A stretch of DNA of 38,268 bases, taken from the NCBI GenBank assembly GCA_964496075.1, contig CAZBXB010000002.1, positions 1 through 38,268 of the forward strand, written 5' to 3'. Position 1 is the stretch's first letter; each line of letters opens with the position of its first letter. This document shows positions 15,202 through 23,043 of this stretch, piece after piece. A model generated the notes under the pieces. That model was not told where the DNA came from. It saw only the letters and a list, made by a program, of their open reading frames with translations, and ran no database searches. This DNA comes from UBA1372 sp964496075. Lineage in GTDB: Bacteria > Patescibacteriota > Microgenomatia > UBA12405. The position numbers were made by a program, and so were the translations under genes.

Positions 15202-16913
15202 ACTTCAATCAGCAAGGGCAGGATCATGGGTTGACGGCCAGTGTGCTTAAAGACACTTTCTTCAAGATGAGCTTGAATTTGCTGGCGAACAAACTCAATA
15301 TTAATTGGCTTACCAACTGATTGTTTAAATTTATCAACAATTTCTTTTTTAAGAACATCAAGTAATTCTTGATTTTCTTTAGCAAAGACAAATCCCCTAC
15401 TTAGCAATACCGGCTCTTTGAGCATGATACCTTTAGTGGTATCAACTAAGATAATTACAGAAAACATGCCGTCTTCAGCGAGAATTCTTCTGTCGCGCAA
15501 TACGGTAGTACCAACATCTCCAACGCCAAAACCATCTATTAGTACTTTTCGAAGAGATATTTTGGTATTAGTGTTGAAACGACCATGCTGGAAAGTGATG
15601 GTGTCTTGCTCCTCCGGCATTATAAACTGATCATCGCTTCGGCCCAAGTCCTGACACATAAGCTGGAAGGCTCTGATGTGTCGGTAATTGCCACCTATAG
15701 GTAAGATATATTTGGGTCTTAATAGATTAATTAAAAGAGCATGGTCTTTTTGGTAACCGTGACCGGAGACATGGAGGTCTTCTTCCTGACCATAAGCAAC
15801 CTGAGCTCCCATTTTGGCTAGATTATCAATCATGTGGTAAATATTGGCACTGGTACCGGGAATGTAATCCGGAGAGGAAAAGATTACTTTGTCACCTTTA
15901 CTAACTTTAATCTTATGCTTGCCCATAACAATTTTACTTAGAGCAGAATTGGGTTGACCAGCAAAACCAGCTACTAAAAAGATAAGTTGATTATCTCTGA
16001 AGTTTTTGATCCGATTTATATCGACTGTATCGTTTGGATTAAGGTTGATATATCCCAACTTTTGAGCAACCTTAATAGCTTTGTCAACCGAAAAACCAAC
16101 AATGACAATTTTTCGGCCATTTCTTTTACCATAATCTATGGCTTGCTTCCATCTCAAAATATTACTGCTAATTGAAGTAACAAAAACTCTACCTTTAGCG
16201 CTTTTTATTTCGTTTTCAAAATTATCAGCAATACTTCTTTCCGAAGGAGAAAAGCCGGGACGATCAGCACCAAGAGCATCAGACAAAAGACAGACAACGT
16301 TTTCATTATTACCAATACGACTAATGCCTTCATAATCGGCGTGTTTACCGTCAATGGGGAAGAGGTCGAATTTAAAATCTGAACCATGGTAGAAGACGCC
16401 TAAAGGTGTCTTGATGGATAGATGGAAAGTGTCGGGAATGGAGTGATTAACTCTGACAGGCTGAACCAGGAAAGGATCGAACTTTAATATACTTTTTTCT
16501 TCGTAAATCCTAATAGTGGCTTTTTGACCAACTTCGATCAGGCGCTCTTGAATAAAAGCTGAAGCCAGTTTGGGAGCATAAATAGGAATGTTTTGGCCTA
16601 AAAGGGGTAAGACAAATCTAATAGCGCCAATATGGTCTTCATGACCATGAGTGATTAAGATAGCCTGGATTCTGTCTTTCTTGTCATCCAGATAGCTGGT
16701 ATCCGGTATTTGTAAATCGACCCCGAATTCGTCTTCTTCGGGAAAGCCGACGCCGCAGTCAACGATAATAATTTTGCTTTTTGAAAAATCGCCTTGAGGG
16801 GCGAATTCATAGACAAACATGTTTTGAGTAACTTGACCAAAAGAACCCAAAGATACTATGCGAATAGCATCATTGGTGTCTTTTTGGTTAAATTGTTGTT
16901 GTAATTGATTCAT
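15198..16913 (-). CDS. rnj: Ribonuclease J
   Basis: This 571-aa metallo-beta-lactamase-fold nuclease has the beta-CASP insertion. RNase J acts as a 5'-3' exonuclease and endonuclease in mRNA decay and rRNA maturation. The zinc-binding HGHEDH motif is at residues 89-94, with DCGVGF and HSIPDTF before and after. YHGSDFKFD carries a further metal ligand. The phosphate-binding HVSGHGYQKD segment and the C-terminal domain complete the protein; length is near the usual 555. Its presence matters for the hairpin leaders seen here, since RNase J degrades from the 5' end. The stop overlaps the convergent LPAVG gene by 4 bases. No Shine-Dalgarno is visible before ATG. Confidence 0.95.
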   Translation of the reverse strand: MNQLQQQFNQKDTNDAIRIVSLGSFGQVTQNMFVYEFAPQGDFSKSKIIIVDCGVGFPEEDEFGVDLQIPDTSYLDDKKDRIQAILITHGHEDHIGAIRFVLPLLGQNIPIYAPKLASAFIQERLIEVGQKATIRIYEEKSILKFDPFLVQPVRVNHSIPDTFHLSIKTPLGVFYHGSDFKFDLFPIDGKHADYEGISRIGNNENVVCLLSDALGADRPGFSPSERSIADNFENEIKSAKGRVFVTSISSNILRWKQAIDYGKRNGRKIVIVGFSVDKAIKVAQKLGYINLNPNDTVDINRIKNFRDNQLIFLVAGFAGQPNSALSKIVMGKHKIKVSKGDKVIFSSPDYIPGTSANIYHMIDNLAKMGAQVAYGQEEDLHVSGHGYQKDHALLINLLRPKYILPIGGNYRHIRAFQLMCQDLGRSDDQFIMPEEQDTITFQHGRFNTNTKISLRKVLIDGFGVGDVGTTVLRDRRILAEDGMFSVIILVDTTKGIMLKEPVLLSRGFVFAKENQELLDVLKKEIVDKFKQSVGKPINIEFVRQQIQAHLEESVFKHTGRQPMILPLLIEV

Positions 16914-16937
16914 AATTGTTTAAATTTTGTAATATTT

Positions 16938-17990
16938 CTACCATTTAGGTATGAAATGTTTGACATTGTCCAGATTAATAACTACCTGGTGAGTTTGACC
17001 TTCGAAAATAAGTCTGGCGGCTTTTCTAACAAGCATTTCCAAGTTTCTCTTTAAAGTTCTGACTCCGGCATCAAAACCAAGAGGCCTAATAATATTTGGC
17101 CAAACAGAACTTTCTATCTTAATTTCATCTGCCTTAAGGCCGGCATCTTTTAGGACACTAGGGAGTAAATATTTTTGGCCAATAACTTGCTTTTCTTCGT
17201 CTGTATAAGAAGGCATGTTAATAATTTCTAATCTGTCTAAAACGGCAGTAGCAATTCTTTTGGTATTGTTACAGGTAGCACAAAAAATTGCTTGAGATAA
17301 ATCAAAAGGATAATCAATAAAATGATCGGTAAACTTATGATTTTGCTCAGGATCGAGTAATTCAACCAAAACACCCATAATGGTATTTAGAGACTCGTCG
17401 GCAACTCTATCGATTTCGTCAAGAAGGATAACAGGGTTATTGGTCTTTGTTTGTACTAAACCTTTTATAATTTGACCCGGCTCGGCTTCTGAATAAACTC
17501 TTGATTGACCTCTTAGATAAAGTGGATCTCCAAGTCCACCAAAAGGAATTCTAATTAATTTTCTACCCAACATTTCTGAAATTGAAACAGCCATAGTGGT
17601 TTTTCCGGTACCGACTAAACCAACAAAAAGTAGGATGGGGGCTCTGGCTTTTTGATCCGGCTGTCGGCTTTTTTGAAGAGCTAAAACGGAGACATATTCA
17701 AGTAACCTTTGTTTTATTTCCTCCAAGCCATAATGGTTTTGGTCAAGTTTTTCTCTGGCAAAATTTATATCTAAAATGTCTTGGCTGTCTTGATACCAAG
17801 GAAGTTGAATAATCCAATCTAAATATTTTTTGGTTTGTTGATACTTTTGCCAGAACTGGTCTGATTGTGAAGACATTTCCAGCTCCTCAAAAAGCTCGTT
17901 TACTTTTTGTGATAAAGCTTGGGGCAATTTGACGCTGGCGGTAAGCGATTTTAGCTTGTCTATGGCTTGTGTACTGTTTATTTGGGTCAC
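16938..17990 (-). CDS. Lon-like AAA+ ATPase without protease domain
   Basis: This 350-aa protein matches the Lon middle: a helical lead-in (1-75, with the YLDWIIQLPW motif typical of Lon), then the AAA+ module with Walker A GLVGTGKT (124-131), Walker B VILLDEID (186-193), sensor-1 ATCNN and the helical lid with AGVRTLKRNLEMLVRKAA. It ends at HFIPKW, where Lon would continue into its Ser-Lys protease; the N-terminal LAN substrate domain is also absent. It therefore cannot be a self-contained protease. It may act as an unfoldase or chaperone. The start is GTG 17990, 8 nt after an extended -10 (TGCTATCAT). It lies between pnp and rnj. Confidence 0.88.
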   Translation of the reverse strand: MTQINSTQAIDKLKSLTASVKLPQALSQKVNELFEELEMSSQSDQFWQKYQQTKKYLDWIIQLPWYQDSQDILDINFAREKLDQNHYGLEEIKQRLLEYVSVLALQKSRQPDQKARAPILLFVGLVGTGKTTMAVSISEMLGRKLIRIPFGGLGDPLYLRGQSRVYSEAEPGQIIKGLVQTKTNNPVILLDEIDRVADESLNTIMGVLVELLDPEQNHKFTDHFIDYPFDLSQAIFCATCNNTKRIATAVLDRLEIINMPSYTDEEKQVIGQKYLLPSVLKDAGLKADEIKIESSVWPNIIRPLGFDAGVRTLKRNLEMLVRKAARLIFEGQTHQVVINLDNVKHFIPKW

Positions 17991-17997
17991 TTATTTA

Positions 17998-18006
17998 ATG
18001 ATAGCA
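17998..18006 (-). promoter_or_regulatory. Extended -10 box of the Lon-like gene
   Basis: TGCTATCAT ends 8 nt before GTG 17990, in the short gap after pnp. This would give a leaderless GTG transcript in addition to any read-through from pnp. Confidence 0.45.
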
Positions 18007-18013
18007 GAGACAT

Positions 18014-20236
18014 TTAAGATCGTGGGCGTCTATACCTATTGTTGGTAGGTGGCCTGAACTTGCCAATTGAATCCGATTGTCTGGCCGGTTGATTAACTCG
18101 ATTATTGTCAGGACGGGGAGAACTGGCTTGAGCCGGATGATTTTGCTTAAATTCAGGAGCTGAAAGCTTTATTTGATTTTCCTGATTTCTACCTGAAACT
18201 TTAACATGAATGATATCACCTAGTTTAACTATGGAATTAATATCCTGAATAAAACCACCTGATAACTCTGAAACATGCAAAAGAGCTTCTTTGCCCGGTA
18301 CCATTTCCACAAATACTCCGTATGGCTCAATTCTAACCACCTTGCCGTCAAACTCTTCACCGGTTTCGATTTCTCTGATCATATTTCTAATTTCTTCGGC
18401 ACAATTGTTGGTTTTGTCAAAATCGTTTGAACTGATTGAGGCAACACCATCATCGTCTATGTCGATTTGAACAGCATACTTTTTCATTAAACCCTTGATG
18501 ACCTTACCACTTGAGCCAATGACTTCACCAATTTTATCTTCAGGCAGTCTAACTATAACTACTTTTGGAGCCAGAGGTGAAAGTTGGGATCTGGGTTTGT
18601 CAATAACTTTGGCCATGGAGTCAAGAACTGATAGCCTAGCAATAGTACTGGCCTTGAAGGTCTTTTGGATCATGTCTAAAGTCAGGCCCGGCCTTTTGAC
18701 ATCAAGTTGGATAGCTGTAATGCCAGTTCTGGTACCGGTAATTTTGAAATCCATATCGCCATTGTGGTCTTCGATACCGGCAATATCTGTTAAAAGAGTA
18801 TATTTATCGTCTCCATCCGAAACCATACCAATTGAAATACCAGCCACCATATCTGTGATAGGAACACCGGCATCCATCAAACTGAGGGTAGAGCCACAAG
18901 TGCTGGCCATTGAGGATGAGCCGTTTTGAGATAAAACTTCTGAGTTAATGATAATGGTATAGGGAAAGACATCTTCTGTGGGAATGACGGCACTAAGAGC
19001 CTTTTCGGCCAAGGCACCGTGACCAATTTCCCTTCTACCGGGCCTACCGACCCGACCGGTTTGGCCGGTGGAAAATGGCGGAGCATTGTAATAGTGCATA
19101 TACCTTTTTGAAACTTCACCAGTTGAACTATTGGCATAAATTTTTTCAGCCAAAGAACCAAGAACAACTGTGCTTAAAGCCTGAGTTAAACCTCTTTGAA
19201 AAAGAGCTGAACCGTGAACTTGAGATAGGACTGAAGTATTAATAGTAATTGGTCTGACTTGATCCATCTTTCTACCGTCAAAACGCTTACCGGATAGAGT
19301 ACGGGCCCTAAGATGTTTTTTTACAACAGTGTCTAGAGCTTGTCTTAAAACATTTTCTTTGATTTCTTCAGATTTGATTTGATCTTGGTAGTCGAGCTTG
19401 AGAGCGTCAAAAATTAGCTGTTCTGATTGAATGTGTTTGCCGTCATCTTGACCGGACTCTAAGAATTTTTCGACTTCTTTGTTAACCTTAGTTTCAACTT
19501 GATCGATAAGCTCGTCAGTTGGGTCGGCATTGATATATTCGAATTTTTGTTTAGCAATTTTCTTGGCAATATCCTCGATTTGTTTGTTTATTTTTATATT
19601 AGCGTCGTTACCAGCCGTAATTGCCTCTAAAACCGTTTTGTTATCAACAATATTGGCACCGGCTTCGATCATATTGACTCCAAAGGGACCAGTACAAACG
19701 ATAAGATCTAAGTCTGAACTATCCAGTTGTTGGTTGGTGGGATTTAAGACTAGCTTTTTATCGACCAAAGCAACTTGAGTAGCAGATACAGGGGAATTAA
19801 AAGGAATGTCAGAAATAGCCAGAGCCAGAGCGGCTGCATTGAAAGCCGGGATAATAAGGCCATTTTCTTTGTTGTTACCTAGAACGTTAATAACGATTTG
19901 AACTTCGTTTTTGAAGCCAGCAGGGAAAAGTGGTCTTAGGGACCTGTCTATCAATCTACCTAATAGAATTGATTCGTCGTTCCAGCCGCCTTCTCTTTTT
20001 TGCCAACGGCTACTTTTGATAATACCACCGGCATAAAGCTTGTCGGCAAATTCGACTGATAAAGGAAAATAGTCTTTTTCTTCATCGACTCGTCCGGCCG
20101 TGACTGTGGCCAAAACCGTAGTACCAGCTAAAGTGGCCATAACAGCGGCGTTGGCTTGAGGAGCGAATGGCTGGTGTTTAATTATTAAATCCTTTCCAGG
20201 CGAAAGGTTGATTTTAAGTGATGTGTTTTTGTCCAT
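18014..20236 (-). CDS. pnp: Polyribonucleotide nucleotidyltransferase (PNPase)
   Basis: About 740 aa. PNPase degrades RNA 3'-5' by phosphorolysis in mRNA turnover. Two RNase PH domains flank a helical domain. The second core has GHGALAEKAL and the GDMDFKITGTRTG metal-site segment; FSTGQTGRVGRPGRREIG is characteristic. A KH domain follows (VRLPEDKIGEVIGSSGKVIK, with GSSG as the GXXG loop), then an S1 domain (GKVVRIEPYGVFVEM) and a basic tail ending RYRRPRS. ATG 20236 is preferred over 20242 because it lies 7 nt after a TATTAT box; the alternative adds only Met-Tyr. The order rpsO-pnp is conserved across many bacteria. A long hairpin lies in the gap after rpsO. Confidence 0.96.
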   Translation of the reverse strand: MDKNTSLKINLSPGKDLIIKHQPFAPQANAAVMATLAGTTVLATVTAGRVDEEKDYFPLSVEFADKLYAGGIIKSSRWQKREGGWNDESILLGRLIDRSLRPLFPAGFKNEVQIVINVLGNNKENGLIIPAFNAAALALAISDIPFNSPVSATQVALVDKKLVLNPTNQQLDSSDLDLIVCTGPFGVNMIEAGANIVDNKTVLEAITAGNDANIKINKQIEDIAKKIAKQKFEYINADPTDELIDQVETKVNKEVEKFLESGQDDGKHIQSEQLIFDALKLDYQDQIKSEEIKENVLRQALDTVVKKHLRARTLSGKRFDGRKMDQVRPITINTSVLSQVHGSALFQRGLTQALSTVVLGSLAEKIYANSSTGEVSKRYMHYYNAPPFSTGQTGRVGRPGRREIGHGALAEKALSAVIPTEDVFPYTIIINSEVLSQNGSSSMASTCGSTLSLMDAGVPITDMVAGISIGMVSDGDDKYTLLTDIAGIEDHNGDMDFKITGTRTGITAIQLDVKRPGLTLDMIQKTFKASTIARLSVLDSMAKVIDKPRSQLSPLAPKVVIVRLPEDKIGEVIGSSGKVIKGLMKKYAVQIDIDDDGVASISSNDFDKTNNCAEEIRNMIREIETGEEFDGKVVRIEPYGVFVEMVPGKEALLHVSELSGGFIQDINSIVKLGDIIHVKVSGRNQENQIKLSAPEFKQNHPAQASSPRPDNNRVNQPARQSDSIGKFRPPTNNRYRRPRS

Positions 20237-20242
20237 ATACAT

Positions 20243-20248
20243 ATAATA
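20243..20248 (-). promoter_or_regulatory. Possible -10 box of pnp
   Basis: TATTAT ends 7 nt before ATG 20236. The -35 is not recognisable. Transcription from rpsO is the alternative source of pnp mRNA. Confidence 0.3.
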
Positions 20249-20274
20249 TTTAATTCGTTTCCGAAGCTATATCC

Positions 20275-20323
20275 ACTCTAAACTTGATTGAAAGCATTTT
20301 TTGCGCTCAATTAAATTCAGAGT
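20275..20323 (-). promoter_or_regulatory. Long imperfect hairpin in the rpsO-pnp gap
   Basis: ACTCT (20275-20279) pairs with AGAGT (20319-20323). Inside it, most of 20281-20296 pairs with 20302-20317 around a 5-nt loop, with single mismatches and one 2-base internal bulge. No U-tract follows on the minus strand, so it is not a simple terminator. In E. coli a hairpin in the same gap is cut by RNase III and lets PNPase control its own mRNA. Confidence 0.5.
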
Positions 20324-20367
20324 ATGACATCTTCGTAACTAAAAGTAGTATACACCATTATCAAAGT

Positions 20368-20637
20368 TTATTTCTTCAAACCGACTTTTTTGATGAGTTC
20401 TTGATATCTTTTGGCATCCATACCGGTAAGGTATTTTAAAAGTCTTCTTCTTTTGGCAAGTTTGTTAATTAATGCCCTTTTACTGGGATGATCGTGTTTA
20501 TTGACTTCGATGTGGCTTTTGAGATTGTCGATTTCAAAACTAAGAAGTCCTACTTGAACTTCTGGAGAGCCGGTATCACCCTTTTCGGTAGAGAATTTTT
20601 CAATAACTGCTTTTTTGTCTGCTTTACTTATGGCCAT
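20368..20637 (-). CDS. rpsO: 30S ribosomal protein S15
   Basis: This 89-aa protein has the standard S15 length and is recognisable end to end: KGDTGSPEVQVGLLSFEI, LKSHIEVNKHDHPSKRALINKLAKRRRLLKYL. S15 is a primary binder of the 16S rRNA central domain and nucleates the 30S platform. In several bacteria it represses its own translation by binding its mRNA leader. The leader here is about 67 nt from a predicted extended -10 promoter and contains a 7-bp hairpin just before the ATG. It sits directly upstream of pnp. Confidence 0.97.
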   Translation of the reverse strand: MAISKADKKAVIEKFSTEKGDTGSPEVQVGLLSFEIDNLKSHIEVNKHDHPSKRALINKLAKRRRLLKYLTGMDAKRYQELIKKVGLKK

Positions 20638-20646
20638 AATTACAAC

Positions 20647-20662
20647 TTTTTACCAGTAAAAA
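20647..20662 (-). promoter_or_regulatory. Hairpin just upstream of the rpsO start codon
   Basis: TTTTTAC and GTAAAAA form a perfect 7-bp inverted repeat with a 2-base centre, 10 bases before ATG 20637. It could take part in S15 translational autoregulation; that is inference from position. Confidence 0.35.
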
Positions 20663-20710
20663 TTAATTGTCTAGACTTGGCGGTTTCGACACCGGATAAA
20701 AGTATGGAGT

Positions 20711-20719
20711 ATTGTAACA
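20711..20719 (-). promoter_or_regulatory. Extended -10 promoter of rpsO
   Basis: TGTTACAAT on the minus strand fits TGn-TATAAT with one mismatch. The predicted start is about 20704, giving a leader of about 67 nt. The -10 overlaps one copy of a 12-bp direct repeat. Confidence 0.45.
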
Positions 20720-20726
20720 CAAACTT
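20715..20726 (-). repeat. 12-bp direct repeat, copy near rpsO -10
   Basis: AAGTTTGTGTTA, identical to the copy at 20773-20784. The two copies are 58 bases apart, start to start, and bracket the gap between the NrnA-like gene and rpsO. They may be regulator sites or duplicated promoter parts. Confidence 0.5.
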
Positions 20727-20772
20727 CGGTTGTGATGTTCCGCCTATGGAAAATATTATGTGTATCTTGGAA

Positions 20773-20784
20773 TAACACAAACTT
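20773..20784 (-). repeat. 12-bp direct repeat, copy at end of the NrnA-like gene
   Basis: Second exact copy of AAGTTTGTGTTA, overlapping the stop codon of the upstream gene. Its TTGTGT could serve as a weak -35 for a TAATAT box 16 bases downstream. Confidence 0.5.
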
Positions 20785-21619
20785 AAACGCTACCGACCGG
20801 GTTGGATTTGTTAGTGCCGGGAGTACCGGATTTGTTTTCAATGCCCTCAATTGGGGTTGAGGCCAAAGGATCGGGTTGACCGGGAAGTGGTTGAGTAGCT
20901 CTTAGACAAGTAGCACCAGCTTCAAAACTTTCGGGGGAAACATTGACAGAAAAAGACTGAGTGGCAACCCTAAGGCCGATTAGTAAGTTTTTACCGGAAT
21001 CCATATCCAGCTCTATACCTAAGAGAGGAAGTAAGAAAGTAAAAATTTCGCAAAAAGGAGCGCTAGGATCAACTATAGTGGCTTTGGCCCAGGTCTTATT
21101 GACTGGCCTGTCTGAAATGATAACCCAATTGCCACGATTGACAATATCAGTGTTTTGACCAAGAGACGCTTCGTCACCTAAGATAAAAGAAATATCAGCA
21201 CTTGAGCCACCGTTTTGGATATTGATTTTACTATTGTCAATTTGGCCTGAAGTTGGCTTAGTTTGAACAACTAAATTTAGCTTACCGCCGTCATCATTGT
21301 AGGAAACTTTTTCGATTTGATCTAAGGGGTGATCAACAGTAATGGTTAAGTCGTTTTTGCTAATTTGGTTACTAATTAGATCTAGACCACTTAATTTTGA
21401 ATAGTTATTATCAGTGGCTTGGGGAGTAAAGACAGACACTTGCTTGCCTTGCTTTTTGAGACCGATTGCCAAGCTTAAGCCAGCAGCTACCGAATCGATG
21501 TTGGTTTGAGGCACAACGATTAGGGTGGTTTTGGCGTTGTCTAGAAGACTTTTAATGTCATTTACCTGATAATTTTTCATTGATTTGGGAGTAGAATTAT
21601 TAATTATATTATCTCTCAT
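20783..21619 (-). CDS. Degenerate NrnA/DHH-family protein (predicted pseudoenzyme)
   Basis: This 278-aa protein follows the DHH-phosphoesterase core pattern: a first strand and helix (TLIVVPQTNIDSVAAGLSLAIGLKKQGKQVSVF), a central strand region (NRGNWVIISDRPVN) and a later helix-strand (SGKNLLIGLRVATQSF). NrnA degrades nanoRNAs and pAp using DGD, DHH and DTG motifs, and here these positions read NID, SDR and ATQ. The C-terminal DHHA1 glycine motif is not seen either. The position between infB and rpsO is where nrnA lies in many bacteria (nusA-infB-rbfA-nrnA-truB-rpsO-pnp). The start overlaps the infB stop as ATGA. The last 35 residues are low-complexity. It probably keeps an RNA-binding or structural role. 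Confidence 0.7.
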   Translation of the reverse strand: MRDNIINNSTPKSMKNYQVNDIKSLLDNAKTTLIVVPQTNIDSVAAGLSLAIGLKKQGKQVSVFTPQATDNNYSKLSGLDLISNQISKNDLTITVDHPLDQIEKVSYNDDGGKLNLVVQTKPTSGQIDNSKINIQNGGSSADISFILGDEASLGQNTDIVNRGNWVIISDRPVNKTWAKATIVDPSAPFCEIFTFLLPLLGIELDMDSGKNLLIGLRVATQSFSVNVSPESFEAGATCLRATQPLPGQPDPLASTPIEGIENKSGTPGTNKSNPVGSV

Positions 21620-23025
21620 TTTTCTTTTTTATAGGATATTATAACATCGCCCATTTTAAAATCAACATAAGGTTTAAAAGTAATACCACAATCAAGTCCT
21701 TGCTTGACCTGATCCATATCAACCTTAGCCTGTCTTATATTGTCAACTTTAGTGTCTTTTATGATTAAATCTTTTCTTTTGAGGTGGACAGTATCGCCTT
21801 TCTTGATAATTCCCTGGGTACATTTAAGACCGGCAATTCTGACTTTATCAATCTTAAATTCGGCAATAATTTCGCCTTGACCAGTGATGGTTTCATCAAT
21901 AGTGGGCTCGAGTATTTTTAGAACCTGTTTTTCAATTTCTTCCAATATTTCATAGATAATTTTTGTTTCAACGATAGAAACGCCTTCAGCTTTAGCAAGG
22001 GCCTTAACAGAGTTTAGGGAGGTGATATTGAAGGCAAATATTTGAGCATTTGAGGCTGAAGCTAAAAATATATCGTTGTCTAAAACAGGTCCGACTGAAG
22101 CAGATATTATTTTAACTTCATCCGACAGGCTATTAAGCAGGGCTTCAAGAGTACCTTGAGTATCGGCTTTAACAATGATGGGGATTTTGGGATCAGAAGT
22201 TTGTTCAATCCTGGTTGCTGCTTTGGTTGAAGTTTCCTTTTGAACAGTATCGGTTATTTTTTCACCAATTGGAGGAATATCAACAAAACCCAAAATTTGA
22301 ACCGGAGTTGAAGGCAGGGCCTGACTGATGGCTTTGTTGGTATAGTCGAAAAGTGCTTTGACTTTGGTGGTTACCTGACCAACAAAAATATCTTGACCAA
22401 CAGAAATGGTACCCGTGTTGACAATGGCTGTAGCAATGGCTCCTTTTGATTTGTCAATTCGAGATTCTATAATATAGGCTTGTAGCGGAGAGTCTGGTAG
22501 ATTTTCCAATTCCAAAACTTGAGAAGTAATAAGGATGGTATCAATTAACTTGTCTATAGCCTGACCGGACTTGGCTGAAACAGGAATACAGCTTATTTGG
22601 CCACCGAAACTTTCAGGCTGTAATTCATTTTCGGACAATTGTCCTAAAACCTTATCAACTAAAGCCGAAGATAGGTCGATTTTGTTGATAGCCACAATTA
22701 CAGGTAAATCAAATTCTTTAATAATACTAATACATTCTTTGGTTTGAGCCATAACGCCGTCAGTGGCTGATACAACCAGGACGACAATATCGGTGGCTAG
22801 ACCTCCCCTTTGTCTCATTTTTTTAAAAGCAGCGTGACCTGGGGTGTCAATAAAGGTGATTTTTTGATCTGGTTTAACTTCTACTTGATAGCTTGAAACG
22901 TGTTGAGTAATACCACCGGCCTCTTTATTCCAAGTGTTTGTTTGTCTGATTTTATCCAGAAGTGTGGTTTTACCATGATCGATGTGACCCATGAGAGTAA
23001 CCACCGGTGGTCTAAATTTGTTCAT
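21616..23025 (-). CDS. infB: Translation initiation factor IF-2, minimal form
   Basis: This 469-aa GTPase places initiator tRNA on the ribosome. It starts directly at the G domain: G1 is GHIDHGKT (13-20), G3 DTPGH, G4 NKID and G5 SAKSG. Domains II, III and IV follow, ending FKPYVDFKMGDVIISY. The long N-terminal domains of E. coli IF-2 (890 aa) are absent. The G1 loop has Ile where most have Val. It lies 18 bases after nusA and overlaps the next gene by ATGA. No Shine-Dalgarno of note is visible. Confidence 0.96.
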   Translation of the reverse strand: MNKFRPPVVTLMGHIDHGKTTLLDKIRQTNTWNKEAGGITQHVSSYQVEVKPDQKITFIDTPGHAAFKKMRQRGGLATDIVVLVVSATDGVMAQTKECISIIKEFDLPVIVAINKIDLSSALVDKVLGQLSENELQPESFGGQISCIPVSAKSGQAIDKLIDTILITSQVLELENLPDSPLQAYIIESRIDKSKGAIATAIVNTGTISVGQDIFVGQVTTKVKALFDYTNKAISQALPSTPVQILGFVDIPPIGEKITDTVQKETSTKAATRIEQTSDPKIPIIVKADTQGTLEALLNSLSDEVKIISASVGPVLDNDIFLASASNAQIFAFNITSLNSVKALAKAEGVSIVETKIIYEILEEIEKQVLKILEPTIDETITGQGEIIAEFKIDKVRIAGLKCTQGIIKKGDTVHLKRKDLIIKDTKVDNIRQAKVDMDQVKQGLDCGITFKPYVDFKMGDVIISYKKEK

Positions 23026-23043
23026 TGGCTCGTTTTTAAATTA

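Noticed and set aside
18495..18929. 144-aa plus-strand frame inside pnp
   Set aside because: It is antisense to conserved PNPase codons and has no homology-like features; a shadow frame.
20638..20782. tRNA-like T-arm (GGTTTCGAC) in the rpsO upstream gap
   Set aside because: The flanking bases do not form a 5-bp T-stem and no acceptor, D or anticodon arms can be drawn around it.
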